Translations under genes and position numbers: made by a program
Assembly: GCA_027922465.2 (NCBI GenBank)
Contig: BQMF02000117.1
Location: forward strand, 558,001 to 622,000
Source: Turritopsis dohrnii
Lineage: Eukaryota > Cnidaria > Hydrozoa > Anthoathecata > Oceaniidae
Direction of reading: 5' to 3'
DNA length: 64,000 bases
Shown: positions 21,073 to 33,393 of the stretch, piece after piece
Layout of the letters: each line of letters opens with the position of its first letter
How positions within the stretch are numbered: the stretch's first letter is position 1
Notes under the pieces: generated by a model
Database searches by the model: none
What the model was told of the DNA's origin: nothing
What the model saw: only the letters and a program-made list of their open reading frames with translations

Positions 21073-22048
21073 CTATTTTGTAAATCCGAAATAAGTACGA
21101 AATACATAAACGTCTTCAAAATTTGAATCCTTGTCTACTTCATCAATGGCTACCTGTAAAGCTTTTGCGATCTCTAACTTACCGAACTTAGATAAAAACC
21201 AGCAGCTTGCAACATTGTGGCCTTGGTGTTTACGGCCTGCTGCTTTGCAAATAGAACAACTTTTGATGCTGGATTGATGTTGAGTGGATTGATGTTGGCT
21301 GCTTTGACTGAGCTTTGAGTTCATTGGACGGAAACTAAGTTGCTTGAATGATGAGCGAGTATAAGGAATCTGGATGTCCTCTTGTGCTGTAATTTTGGCT
21401 AAGAGAGAATCCATTGACTGTGAAAGAAGTGGTTGAATGTCCTTGAGCGTTTTAGTTTGTAAGTCATGAGCAAATACTCTTGAAACATATGCAGGAAGTC
21501 GTTGATCGATTAAGAATAACCACATATATACAGCCAATCTTTCAGTGGTTGAAGACATAACCTCATCCTTCACCGGTTGCTCACCATCACCTGTAAACTA
21601 AAAGCTACGGTAAACAAACTATCCTCTAGATGTGCAACAATACGTTGGTAAAAAGTTTCATAACGTTCATCGTCCTTACGCTTTGAGAGGAAATTAACTT
21701 CAGATTGGAAAAAAACTGTAATGCTTTCTAAGTTAAACTAATGCTGCGTTTTATAATATCAGTACGTAATAAGGACGGTGCAAACTGTGCAACAAGTCCT
21801 AGCATTCTTCCAAGCACGATCTTCTTCTGAACAGCGGATTTACGATCCCCAGCGGCTACATCAATACCATCATCAACCAGACCTCGGTTAGGTACAGGTT
21901 GTTTTTCCCATGTAGATTCAAGAAATGGAGAAAATTCGTTACATAAACTTAAATGGTACAACATATTAGACTGCCAGTTAGCATACGATGTAATAGTCTC
22001 ATTTTCGGATAACACCCATTGCTTGGGTGGGCGAAAGCTAGTAGCCAT
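21073..22048 (-). pseudogene. gag-like fragment
   Basis: Two frames (22048-21728 and 21573-21073) encode a gag-like protein. It starts with a proline-rich tail (FRPPKQW), followed by a helical region mentioning WQSNMLYHL, and later a Gln/Ser-rich stretch followed by a possible Cys-rich region (CSICKAAGRKHQGHNVASC). A frame break lies between 21573 and 21728. Position upstream of the protease supports the call. Confidence 0.55.
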
Positions 22049-25000
22049 AGTTTGTAAGAAGAGGTATAAAGTTCAGATGTAGAAATATCATCTGTTGAAG
22101 CTTACGTCGTCAAGTGTTTTCAAATGTTAACTAAAAGAAATGTCCACAATGGTTGGATTCGACTGTTCCCATCACCACGACATTAAATTATAACGGGAAT
22201 AAGAAAACACCAGATAAGATCTTTAGTAACCAAACACTGCAAAAACCTCTTCTATAAATATACTTTAAACTCATCATATGCGTTGTTTCCACTATCGTAG
22301 AACCAGCTCTCCCTCGTCACTTGGCTTTGAGTATCCTAAACTTTTTCTTTTTCTTTGAGCTAAATAGTTTGTTAGCATTCTTAATGTGTTTTGATTGATT
22401 AAATAGATTATCTTTCATTGTACAAACTTTACCACGAGAAAGAAACGCATGTCTTTCCTGATAAAAAGAATACAGAAAGATTACAGAAATGATGCAGACG
22501 ATAGTGATAATGATAATGATACAGAAAGAATAAGACACCCTTAAACTTCGGGGGTATAGGCGACTAATGCAATTGATTCGAAGACGATGTTTCCTCTGAG
22601 GGGGGTTTAATTAGCGAGTGCCAAATTACGGAGAATTGCCAGAAGGTAAAACAAACAAACAAACATGATTTTCAGAAAATTATTATTCCTATTAATAGTT
22701 GTGTATACAAATGGATCATTTCTCAGTTTTGTTTAGTACTCCCATTATTCCCGATTTTGATGTAAGACATCGAAGATGAGAAGCTAGTAGGCGACGAGCA
22801 GCAAGATGATGAGGTCATTCTATAGATGAGAAATATAACTTACAGTTTTTTTTTCTATTCTTATGCCCTGTAAGAATGATCCACTCTGTCAAGTTGCTCT
22901 CGTGCATAAAACGAAGCAATGAATGCGGTCTGGGGAAAAGTTTTGCGAAATGTAAATTTTCCGCAACTTTAATTTAGCGAAAATATGTTCATTTGCAAAA
23001 ATCGCTAAACCTACCAAATTCAAATAAGAAAACAATCGTCTCTAAATATAAAAGACTAAAATCTCTTGGTTATTGACTTAATTCATTATCAAATTTTCAT
23101 TAAATCTTCAAATCAAATTTCCCGCTTGAGTCAAAATATCTAAGATCTCATGAGATCCAAAACTGACAACATATTGAAGTGCATGGAATACATACGGTTG
23201 ATCTTCAAAATTATTCTTTATTTTTTGTGTTCAGGGTTAGGAAGTCCGTTTTTGTGAGAAAAATTTATGGTGTAACTAGCCTCTACCTAGGAGACTACCA
23301 ACTACCTGCTGCATGCAAAGATGATGTACATAGTTCACAGGCAAACAACTTTATCGATAGCATTTCCATTGTAGCATACAGCAATTATTGAGCAAAGAAC
23401 ACTCATGTTATAAAAACATTACGCCACTTGGAAACTGATCTTAACTTTTGACTATTCTTTCTCAGGGGTTTGACTTGTTATTGTTTGACTTAACATGCGT
23501 CTCTATCAGAACAACTTGCCAGAACCGGAGTACCATGACCCTGCATGGGAAGCATTCCTGCATCCAGACATTCCTGAATTCAACAAAGGTTTTAAAGTTT
23601 TCTTTATCTTCTTCAAAAACAGAGCCTTATCCTATCCCACACAATGGTGTGATCCATGCAATGTTGTCCATAAATAGGATGTTCAGTCACGTGACAAAAT
23701 CCGTGTCCAGCTAGCTCCGCCTGAGAGATGCGTAGCGTGCGAAGTCACATTCCCGGAAAAATTATTTAAAGGTGCTTAATTTAAAATTCAATTATGGGTC
23801 CTTTGACAGCAGTTAAAGCAACAGTTCCAGTTGCTAGCGCTTGTTAGGTACCTATACATTTAGGATTCAAGTGAGCCATGATCGGAAAGTCATGACAACA
23901 AAAGTTATTCACGATACAAATTTGTTTTGATTGCCAAATATGTTATTTGTGAACTGTTTAGTAATGGCTCACCTCAACTATGGAAGGACAAAAAATCGTC
24001 TTTCAACTTATATAAGTATTGTTAAATAAAATTTGGCCATTACTCGCATAATTACATTTTTATGTTTTTGTAAACCCCCGTCTTTGCTGGCAGACCTCTT
24101 CCAGCTTCTGAAAATGCACTGCAGCACACATGTTGAAGATGATTAAAGACTGAAAAAGGTTTTGGAAAGTGGTAAGTCGAGTTTACTTGATGTTGCTTTA
24201 TTTTGAAATAGGTGTACACATTTCAAATATCCCTTTTCTTAAAATCATTCTTGAAAATTCCAAAAAAAAAAAAATCTATAGATTATAGTTTTAGATTATG
24301 TCCAAGTAGTCCAAAATCTTTCAGTCAGATCACATCTGCTGCAGGTAAACATGTAAATCTGGCTTAGCATGAGTCACTTGAGAATTTCAAAGTTGTAAAC
24401 ATCAGCAGTGCAGCAGGCTTGATCAGAAAAGACTTGCTCTTTCTTCAGTTTTCCAACAGAAAAATGATCTTGTACAAAAAAAAAACTGACAAGCAGGAAA
24501 ATGACTTGCTTAAGAATTTCCTTGAATTCAAGTTTTTAAACCCAAAACTTTTTGTTGGAAAAGTCATTTGTGTAAGAGAACAAAGAAATGAATGAAGTGA
24601 TGTCATAGAAACATTCTTTTACAGTTGACGAAGTCAATAAATATTCAAGATGCACCTAATTTTGAACAAAGTATGACAATGAGTTCGACGAAATTTGTGT
24701 TTTTCCCATTCAGATTTTGAGAAGGGGGATATATTATACCGTGAATGATTATTTTGGTTTCCATTTTTCTGGACAAATACTTTTGTTCCTTTAGTGTCAG
24801 TAATACTGCAAATTCTACCTTTACAAACTGTGCCTACCTTAAGGGGATTTTTTTTGTGTGGATTAATTTTTGTGACTTTTGCGAATTTTGACCACAAAAA
24901 ATGTCAAGACATGAACGATTCAGGCATACAAAAATTGAAATATCTCCAGTTCTAGAAAGGCTAGAAACTTGGTTGAGCCCTCGTTGGAAAGCTGAAAGTC

Positions 25001-25925
25001 TATAGAATACGATGAAAATGATTTTAAAAAGTAACCCACACAAATAAAAAATGACCTGAAAGGCCTACCATAAACCGAAAGTTATAGCCTCGGCCAACAT
25101 TTTGCGTTTCTGTCTAACTTTGGATTTCCGATTTGGCATAGAGTATAAAAGCAAGGGAAGCGATGAGAGAAATCTGGTGTTAGGGCTATGGTTAGAATTT
25201 GAATTAGGAGTTAAGGCTACGCTTAGTAGTCAGGGCGTCGAGACTTAAAAAAAACTGGAAACGAGAGGGACAAATCGTTTTGAAGTGAAACTTGTTCGTT
25301 AGATCATACAAGGTGTCCGCTATAGCCAGATAGGATTGGTACCTGTTATCGGTTCCCGTTTTCAACCTGGTAGGAGTTATAAGTGAGTACTATTTTTTTA
25401 AAGATTTTTATTGTCCATTAAAAGCCTTTCAAAGCAACCAGATAGTAGCAATTGGATTTATCATAGTAGAAGGATTCAGCATTCAACAAATCCGTATTAT
25501 TTAAAAAAGATGCGCCAAGAAAAGTTTTGAAAAATACTACTTCTAGATTGCCTATAAAAGCACTCAAAATCTATAATTTCAACATGATTTTCAATTTTTA
25601 GGAAAGGTAATTAATTGACATAATTGACAAAAAAGTTGGAGGGGCCTCCCCCCATAATTTTACGTCCTTGACTTCTTATTGTCTCGGATCGGGAAGAAGA
25701 CGAAGATGTAGAAATAGACTAACTACTATTCAAATGCTACATTTGAGAGAAGTATTTTGCACCTTTCATAAGTTACGAATGAAGTTAGATACGATGTTCT
25801 ATAAAGACAATTAACAACACACTATGTATATAGCGTATTTCTTCTATTAACCGCCTGGGCGCTTAGAGAGAGGCTTTGAAAAGAGGGCGGGTATAAAGTT
25901 GTTTTGAAAATCCATACAACAATCT
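22049..25925. other. Long non-coding stretch
   Basis: Nearly 3.9 kb with no convincing gene. It holds poly-A runs and short frames. The only exon-like piece is at 23495-23590. Part of 22050-22600 may be the lost 5' LTR and leader of the Ty3/gypsy element, but no matching LTR pair was found. Confidence 0.4.
23467..23591 (+). other. Possible isolated exon
   Basis: An acceptor-like TTTCTCAG is followed by a frame with ATG at 23495 encoding EPEYHDPAWEAF and HPDIPEFNK, then a donor-like AAAG|GTTTTA. The composition is more protein-like than its surroundings. I do not recognise the family and find no partner exon. It could be the first coding exon of a gene outside this window or chance. Confidence 0.2.
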
Positions 25926-25944
25926 CGATATCTCGAACTCTTAA

Positions 25945-26849
25945 GGCGTGGGCAAATGTGTCAAACTACTCATCCAAACTCCATCAAACTAGCGAGTTTG
26001 ATGAGTAGTTTGATACATTTGAGTTGACAATCAAACTCATTTTTTTTGGAAAAATGAAAAAAGAAGAAAAAATTTCAGTTTGATGAGGTTTGATGGCGAG
26101 CAAACTTTTCATCAAACTAAATGGGCTCATCAAACCAAGTTTTGAGGTTTGATGACAGTTTGTTACATTTGAGTCAAATTACATCAAACTAACTGCAAAA
26201 AAACACCGTGATGAGTGCAAAACCTAAACGTTGGAGAGTTTTTCGAATGTTTTAGGTATTTGAATTTCTAAGTTTCGAATGTTTATGTTCATTGAAATAG
26301 AGGTCAAAGGAGTTAAACATGTCTTCGTTGGAAGGTGAAGAACTGGAAACTCAAAGATTTGAATGCTTCGCCAGTAGCTAAAAACCGAAGTTTAGTGCTA
26401 CCCTTTCATCTGCATTGATGGGATTAGTTCCTCGAAATCTTTCTTTTGGCAAAATTCGATCGAAAATCTTTGTTAAAATGGACTCAAAATCAGTTATGTC
26501 CATCCGGAACATTTCTCTGAAACCAAATCGATCTTCAATTTTGAGTTCCTTGATGATATTGTTGAAGTACCCCTTTTCCTTTCTTCACTTAATCCAACCA
26601 CGTGTTTTTCTACGACGAGGTTTTTCATCATCGGAATCCATGAGTTCATTCAGCCCAACTGGCATTGCTATATTACCTGTCGCCATTTTGAATATTTTAG
26701 AATGAATGGACCACCGATGATTCGAATGTTTTGATAAAACTAGTTTGGTTGGCGCAAATGGAAAATTCGATTTCATCAAACATTCGAAATTTTCCATCAA
26801 ACAGTTTGATGACTTGTTTGATGAGTAGTTTGACGCATTTTCCCACGCC
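25945..26849 (-). mobile_element. PIF/Harbinger element, non-autonomous
   Basis: A 905-bp element starts GGCGTGGG and ends CCCACGCC, with TTAA at both edges. This is compatible with the 3-bp TTA/TAA duplication of Harbinger. The subterminal regions are packed with GTTTGATGAG-type motifs shared with 1-330. The minus strand carries a transposase N-terminal fragment. It is inserted within pogo-like sequence. Confidence 0.65.
26405..26740 (-). pseudogene. Harbinger transposase N-terminal fragment
   Basis: The minus strand reads RRRKTRGWIK, then a TGA stop at about 26583, then in the same frame KGYFNNIIKELK, FREMFRMDITDFESIL and NPINADERVAL. This matches the region before the DDE domain in PIF/Harbinger transposases, around the F-R-M-x-x-x-x-F-E block. 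It ends before any catalytic residue. One nonsense codon and loss of the C-terminus make it dead. Confidence 0.65.
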
Positions 26850-27175
26850 TTAAACGTGCTTGGATGACGTGGAAAAACACGCCTTTAAGGGGCCGGGAGA
26901 AAAGTTCGAGATATCGAGAAAGGGGTATGAAGTTTCTTTCGCTTAGATTTTGTGCCATTTTTTTTTCCAGCATTGTCGTCAATAAGTTGTTTTTGTTCCT
27001 AACCCAGGTTGATATGGTGTTCTTTAGGACACCATACTTTTGGACTACCTCTTTTATAGACATCCTTTTCTGCAGGGTCTTTCAATGCCTTAGATTTTTC
27101 TACTACAGATTTGTTTTTAAGTCTTTGCTTAACGAGCTTCATGCTTTCGCCTTTAGTATAAATAATCGATTAATC
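26797..27175 (-). pseudogene. pogo/CENP-B-type transposase N-terminal fragment
   Basis: The minus strand from about 27170 encodes a Lys-rich helix (ESMKLVKQRLKNKS) in one frame. After a shift it encodes IKEVVQKYGVLKNTISTWV (27063 onward), a classic psq/CENP-B helix-turn-helix pattern found in pogo and Tigger transposases. No DDE domain is present. It is a relic broken by frameshifts. Confidence 0.55.
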
Positions 27176-27450
27176 TTAAAAAAAAACCAGATGGAATTTT
27201 ATGAAAACATTCGAAAATGCGAACATCACACCTGGAATTTTTGAAGGTTTTGGGGAAAGTTCGAGATAACGAGAGAATATCAGCCAGAGGATAGGAATTA
27301 TTGTTCGAGATACCGAGAGAATTTTGGCCCAAACAAGTGCGTAGATATCGAGGTTCGAGATATCGAGAGGATTTTGGCCAAAACAAGTGTGTAGTGTCCA
27401 AGGGAACGGGAAAAAAGTTCGAGATACCGAAAAGTTCGAGATTATATCAT

Positions 27451-27800
27451 CCCATACGCTTTCTCTGTAAGAAGAACCATTTTGGTGCATGCAGGAAATA
27501 TATCGATTAAAAGAAAAAGCCTCCACGAAGTCAATTACATGTTAAAATTAAAAAATTATTATTCATTACCAGGGCAAAAAAGAAAATTGCAACTAGTTTA
27601 ATTTTTTGTGAAAATTTCATCGTTCATAGGAGTGTGTGCATTTAACAATTTGAAAGCATCAAGCTTCTCGGTTAAAGCTTCTTAAAGTAGTCTGAAAGAA
27701 CAAGGCGTAGCCTGATACTAACCCTCACTAATCCAAACAAATTTTACAAGGTTTACAACATGAAGTTTTGATGCTTTCGAATTGGTTAGATGAACTATAT
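27451..27800. other. Non-coding spacer
   Basis: AT-rich spacer between the pogo-like repeats and the 3' end of WASHC1. Nothing was recognised. Confidence 0.4.
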
Positions 27801-27809
27801 GACAGGATA

Positions 27810-27815
27810 TTTATT
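27810..27815 (-). terminator. Putative polyadenylation signal of WASHC1
   Basis: TTTATT on the plus strand is AATAAA on the coding strand, 305 bp after the stop codon. It is the most likely transcript end signal seen. Confidence 0.4.
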
Positions 27816-27908
27816 ATTACAAAAATTCCAAGTAATGTCAGGAAAAAATAAAAATGTATTACAAAAAAATCTGAATGAATTATATTTCTATTTCTGTTTG
27901 GAATTATA

Positions 27909-27966
27909 AACAACAAATAAACAACAAATAAACAACAAATAAACAACAAATAAACAACAAATAAAC
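27909..27966. repeat. 11-bp tandem repeat in the WASHC1 3' region
   Basis: About five copies of ACAACAAATAA lie between the WASHC1 stop codon and its likely polyadenylation signal, so they would be in the 3' UTR. Confidence 0.85.
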
Positions 27967-28119
27967 ATGTTCCACTATAATATATCCTACTGATCAAGTC
28001 AAAAGTAAGTGAAGCTTTTAGAAGACGTCAGATAGTTCACAGGTAACGTAAAGTGAAATAAGAGAGTATCCTGGAAACGAAACTAAACAATTGGAATAGG
28101 GTTTGTTTGATCGTTAGAC

Positions 28120-30096
28120 CTACTCCCAATCACCACTATCATGTGATTCTGACCTTTCGGTTTTATCTGGAGCTGGGATCATAGCAGATATCTTGTCCAT
28201 TGGAGATAAGTTATCCCTGTCTTTATTTTCAGTTTTCGATCCGGAAATTCCTTTCCGTCTCATCGTAATTTTACTGAACAAATCACTCATCATATCTCCA
28301 CCTCCGGCCGAAGCGCCGCCACCCGCCGCTCCACTGTTCTCCTTATTTCTCTTTCTTTCAAGTTTCCTTTCTTTTGCACTTTTCAGTTTGACTTTTCCTG
28401 ACCCACCTGCTTTTCGAATTGCAGCCATTAAGTCAGAACGGCCATCTCCACCTTGTGAAACTGCTTCGGGAACACTGCCAGCAGCACTGGGAGGTGCACC
28501 AGCTACAAATGAAATAGACAAGACACATTAAAAAGTAACCGTTCAAAAAAGAAATGACCTGTACTATACAAGGTAAACTTGAAATTTAACCGACCTTTTT
28601 CTCCATCATCAATGTCTGGCGGCGGTGGTGGTGGAGGAGGCATAGCAGGTCCTGAAGGAGATTGTGAGGGTGGTGGTGGTGGCGGCGGTGGTGGCATATC
28701 TGCAGGTGGAGGTGGAGGTGGAGGTGGTGGAACTGCAGAAGCTGGAGGAGGTGGAGGAGCATCACTTGTTTCCATGGCAGCATCAATAGAAGGCAGTTCA
28801 GGTATATTCATTGGCAATGATGGTGCAATTGATTGCCCAACATCCCCACTAAAGGAAACGTACATAATAGAGATATGAAGTTAGAAATTTCATGGGCTCT
28901 TTACTTTTATTCTTGCCTTTTATTTATGCCTATTGAAAAATCATTTTGTTTCTTACCTATATGAGATATCATCAACAACACCCGGTAAATCAGGTAGATA
29001 AACAGGCACATCAATCTCTGGAACTTCACCCATACCAGGCATGTAAAAATAATTATCAGCTGTCCCTCTCTCTAGCTGCTCTCGATTGGTTATTGTTGTA
29101 GGCGCTTCCCCAATATTTTCTTCTTCATCTTCCATAGTAGAACGTGTCTTCGTTATTACTCCTTCATCACAATAACAATAATGAAAGAAATTTGCAGATA
29201 AGAACAACACAAACGTATAGAATTTTCAAATCAAATCCCTGCAGAAAAAAAACACTCTGGTTGGTTGACATTTTACTTTGTCAATGGAACAGCTTTTTAT
29301 GTGCTCAAAAATAAACCTAAGACATGCATGAAATTTTCTGCCCTGTCAGAAAAAAACTATAATGTATATAGTTCAAAACAAATGAATCAACAAAAATAGT
29401 AAAATTAAAGAAAACATGTCAGAAAATATTGGAAAACATTTTCAAGAATTTTTTCTCAATCAAACTATACAAGCAATTATTGATTCATTGAACTTAAAAA
29501 AAAGATTGATATAAGATCGAACATGTTGATAAACATTGCATACCTGCCAACGGGTCCATGATCACGTATTTGTTATAGGGGTTCTCAGCTGTGTTAAACA
29601 ACAATAAAGAACTAACACTTTTTATAGACTTCGGCAATTTTCCCAATCCTTCGCCTTTTTTCTCGGTTTCTTCTTTCTTCATCTTTATATTGACATTGTA
29701 AAATTGCAATTTCTCTTTCAAAACACTTTCATCAACATCACTATGCTTGCTGATAATATCTTGGTGTGTTCGTTTGATCTCAGTTAAATCAGTCTCACAT
29801 TGGTATATAGATTTGTATGGCTCTAACGTAACCTCTGCAGGATACTTGGCACAAGAAAATACTCGGATAGCTTTTTTGCTTCCTTTTAATGCATCAATTT
29901 TAGCTTGAGCAACATCAGCTCGCTTGTTTATTGCATCAAGTCTTTTATGGCTTTCTTGAACACGATCAGTAATTCTTTGGAAAACATCACTGGTCACTTT
30001 TTCAAGGTACTCCAATGTATCTGCGATCTGTAAAACGAATTCTTCTTGGCGAAGTTCAGGTGAAATGATTGGCACATTGTAAGCTTTAACTGGCAT
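28120..30096 (-). CDS. WASHC1: WASH complex subunit 1
   Basis: Four coding exons are seen: 30096-29544, 29161-28957, 28848-28595 and 28502-28120. All joins have GT-AG ends and keep frame, giving 464 residues (human WASH1 is 465). Exon 1 encodes the WAHD1 domain and ends in YVIMDPLAG. Exon 2 has the tubulin-binding-like NYFYMPGMGEVPEIDVP stretch. Exon 3 is the polyproline region. Exon 4 carries the VCA module: a WH2-like SDLMAAIRKAGG, a central KLKSAKERKLE, a second MSDLFSKITMRRKGISG motif and the acidic DSGDWE end that binds Arp2/3. WASH activates Arp2/3 to make branched actin on endosomes for cargo sorting. A CAG acceptor just before the ATG (30104-30106) suggests a 5'-UTR intron. No defect is visible. 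Confidence 0.93.
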
Positions 30097-31282
30097 GATT
30101 TCTCTGCAAGTAAGGTTTCACTAACTCACATTTTTTAATGAATGGCTAAAGTCAAACATAATGTCATCAAAGTAAGAGCATTCTGGCCAAAAGTAAACAT
30201 CATCTAAATTTCTTTACTGTACTACTTAAGAAATACAACTGGGTTCAATCTGCTGATAGTCATTACGTAAAAACAAACATTGGAAATGCATTCTTAAAAA
30301 TTATCAAAAAATATTTTAACAAAAACCATTAACTATTATAAAATATTCAACAAAAACAATATCAATATCAATGTCAGTTACTCGCACACCACCAATATAT
30401 ATAGGTAATATTTTCAAAGCCAATAACAAAAAGATTCCAAGTAAAAAAATAAAAACAATCTCGTTTATAAAACCATTTTATTTCTACGAAGCTTTTCATT
30501 CTGTAAGAATATCATCAGGTTACCTGAACGAGATTGTTTTTATTTTTGATCATGGCTGCATATTTTAATAATAAAAAAATTCTAAATTCTGATAATAAAC
30601 AACAACAAAGACCATGTAATCATATAAAGAATGAATGTCCCATGAACGGTAATTGCCTTGCAACAAACTTATAAAACAGAAGTTACTTATAATTCAATAG
30701 AAATAAATACAATGTGAGGGTGAATTTAAATTGAAGTATCAACCACACAAAATCATTTCATCATTGTAAACAAAGAAATAATACTGCATTAAAGCTTATC
30801 TGGGACATCAAGGATGAAAACAAAGCCTATAATCTACATTGGAGTATAGCAGCTCACATTGAAATGGTTCAAATCATGCAATTTATGCCTTACTGAAAAG
30901 ATAATCATTGTAAATGCCAAACCCATGGAAGTGATAGATAAAAAAAATGAAATTTGATGTTGACTATGTTGGTGTATACAGACTTATTAAAAGAACAAAT
31001 AAACAACATTTTATTTTATTTTGACGATGATGTTTCCGACTAAGACTGAGAAGAACTTTTTGAATACTGAAAAACCCATAAAAATTTGATTTTTGAAAAA
31101 TAACTGTTCCTGTGCCACAATCTTTCTTGTTTTTAGTAACAAGGACAATCAATAGTTAAGATTTAACACAAATAGATTTTAACATTTATTAATATGTACA
31201 TATATATCCTTATATAATCAGTGGATTATATATAAAAAAACCCTTCTTACCTATAAGGCAGATGTTTTTAATAAAGCTTACT
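30097..31282. other. Upstream region of WASHC1
   Basis: Non-coding AT-rich sequence that should contain the 5' UTR exon and promoter of WASHC1, neither of which could be pinned down. It holds the hairpin at 30445-30547. Confidence 0.4.
30445..30547. repeat. Perfect 21-bp inverted repeat
   Basis: Arms at 30445-30465 and 30527-30547 are exact complements, enclosing a 61-bp loop. The arm contains AAAACAATCTCG. It may be a minimal MITE or a structured RNA in the upstream region of WASHC1. Its function is unknown. Confidence 0.7.
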
Positions 31283-31598
31283 TCTATCTATCTATCTGTT
31301 TATTTAGTAACATCAGGCCTGAAGGCCCATTCTCGTTACATGCTTCGGTTGGAGGCTCCAAAGTATTTGACTCTTATGAGTGACACAAACTCAATCAAGG
31401 GTCTGTGCTCTCCTGGATGACCTACTGCAACACCTGATGTATCATCTACCCAATTTCCCTCACATGGCATGGGTCGACCTGGCGCTATGGTAAGTTGACT
31501 CACAAATAGTTAATCGCTGCCAAGGGGAATTGAACCCTGACCTCTCGCATGAATTCGCATGAATTCCGAGAGTGATAACCACTATACTACAGCGCCAC
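31283..31598 (-). mobile_element. tRNA-derived SINE (different family from 15967)
   Basis: On the minus strand a tRNA-like head starts GGCGCTGTAGTATAGTGG with a B box, GGTTCAATTCC, that fits the Pol III consensus. The body contains a TCAGGCCTGATG-like palindromic core. The element ends in an AGATAGATAGATAG simple tail. An internal duplication of CATGAATTCG disrupts the anticodon arm, so it is not a functional tRNA. Confidence 0.65.
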
Positions 31599-31688
31599 TT
31601 CTTAATAATTGAATTCATCATATAGAGAATATACTACTAAATTTAGCTTATGTTTGCAAATTAGTCATTTTAGCAACACACTCACACA

Positions 31689-32331
31689 CAGCGCTGCAAA
31701 TAATTTTTTTACACCAGCCGGTCATTGTGATCATTAAAAGTCAAAATCTGCCGGTCACATGGCTATATTGCCAGTCAAGTCAAACTTGAAAAATGTAAAC
31801 ATTCCATTTTATTGTTATTGTAAAGGGAACTGGAAACTAAGAGGCTTTTTAATTGCATTGAATAACACGAAAACGAGTCCTGCTGGTACCACTTATGTTT
31901 TCATATTCTTTCGTTAGGTGAACAATGGAATTCACATAACAAAGGAAATTTCAAAATTAGCTTAGAAATGGTGGCTGTTCTCCCTAGCAACAAAAAATTC
32001 ATGAATAATCAATTAATATACCCAGTTATCCTTGGTTGTCAATTGAGCAGGAAGTTGAGCATGTTCTAGTTCATATAAATAGTTGAACATGTTTTTAAAG
32101 AGTATCTTCATGCGTTATTAAAGGTGTATCTTGCCTAACTATAGGAGCAATATAGCAATCGCTATCCATTGCTATCAAGCAATCATCGTATTTCACAAAA
32201 TCTGATGGTCCTTTCGTTTCAATAAAATTAATTCTGACCGGTCAAGTTGATCAACCATTAGAAAAAATACATGATCAAGTGCCTTATATCACCGGTCATT
32301 GACCGCTGACCGCCCGTTATTTGCAGCGCTG
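31689..32331. mobile_element. hAT-like MITE
   Basis: A 643-bp element has perfect 15-bp inverted ends, CAGCGCTGCAAATAA. The flanks share CACACA at 31683-31688 and 32332-32337, compatible with a slightly eroded 8-bp duplication. Inner inverted motifs CCGGTCA are repeated near both ends. There is no coding region. Confidence 0.7.
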
Positions 32332-33393
32332 CACACAACCATGTGTTACAGTGTTGTGTTGTACAGGATACCGTCAATGTTCCTTATTACGAACAGCCTT
32401 TCTTAATACAGACATCAATCAAAACATATTCCAATTCGCTACCTTATTTTTAAAGGGGCCTAAGTCCTGAGAGCCTTAATTTTAAAGGGGCCTAAGTCCA
32501 AGCAGCCTTAATTTTAAAGGAGCCTAAGTCCATTTTTGTGATTTTGAAAAAAATGCGATTAAAGTATTTTCCTTATTCTGAAGCCACTTCTCATATCAAT
32601 GTCTTGAAGTAAGGATTTTCTGAAAGCTATGATTATTATAATTTTTTTCCATTAAGAATCCTCATGTTGCAACTTGTATAGATCATCTCCTATTAAATAG
32701 AAACAGTGGAAAGGACTTAGGCCTTTTTAAAACTTACCAAATTCTTATTTTTGGGACTTAGCACCGTTTGAATTTATTTATAAAAGGGCCTAAGTCCACG
32801 CTTTTAAAATTTCTTTTGTCAATATAGGCCTAAGTCCAAAACATATGAAAACTATGTTAAAACAGCCATTTGTCTTTATCTTTGTCTTAAATGTGGAATA
32901 TTTTTATGTCAAATGGTTACTTAGGCTAGTTTTTGCAATTTAGTAAGCTCATCTTAGGTACACCCTAAAATAGGGGGAAAAAATTGAATGGGAGTGTTAG
33001 CCTCTTACCTATGCTAGGAAATATTAAAAGTCACAGCGTGACCAGATTTTTTTAATGGTTTTATACTTTTTTGATCAACTTCATAATTCAGCTAGTATAT
33101 ATGGGTTCTTTGAATAGTCAATTTAGCACTTATTAAGTAGATCTGACATTGTTCCTTAGTTTAGTAGCTTAAAAAAAATTTTGAACAAAATTTTTCATTA
33201 GCCACACCCTTAATGAATTACTGGTGAACGTCACAGCGTGACGTCACGACATGACCAGACATTATGGGGTATTGGTTAAGCAGGTTAATGGTCTTATTAT
33301 AAGACTGGAATAAAGGTGACTGAAGGAAAAACACTATTTCAGTTGAACAACTTCATAAAATAACACTATGTCGATACAAATCAAGTCATATTA

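Larger units (their letters stand above)
19190..22048 (-). mobile_element. Decayed Ty3/gypsy-type LTR retrotransposon
   Basis: On the minus strand the order gag, protease, linker, reverse transcriptase, RNase H is seen in successive broken frames, as in Metaviridae-type elements. No integrase is found after RNase H and no LTRs were identified, so it is truncated at least at its 3' end. Frameshifts separate every domain. Confidence 0.7.
25926..27450 (-). mobile_element. pogo/Tigger-like element with GTTCGAGATA repeats
   Basis: The motif GTTCGAGATA(T/C/A)CGAGAG occurs at about 26904, 27262, 27308, 27355, 27418 and 27434, with an inverted occurrence at 25926. Between them the minus strand encodes a CENP-B/pogo-type helix-turn-helix remnant. 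The Harbinger element 25945-26849 sits inside it. The outer ends are approximate. Confidence 0.5.

Noticed and set aside
28579..28878. Glycine-rich plus-strand protein
   Set aside because: It is the antisense of the WASHC1 polyproline exon.
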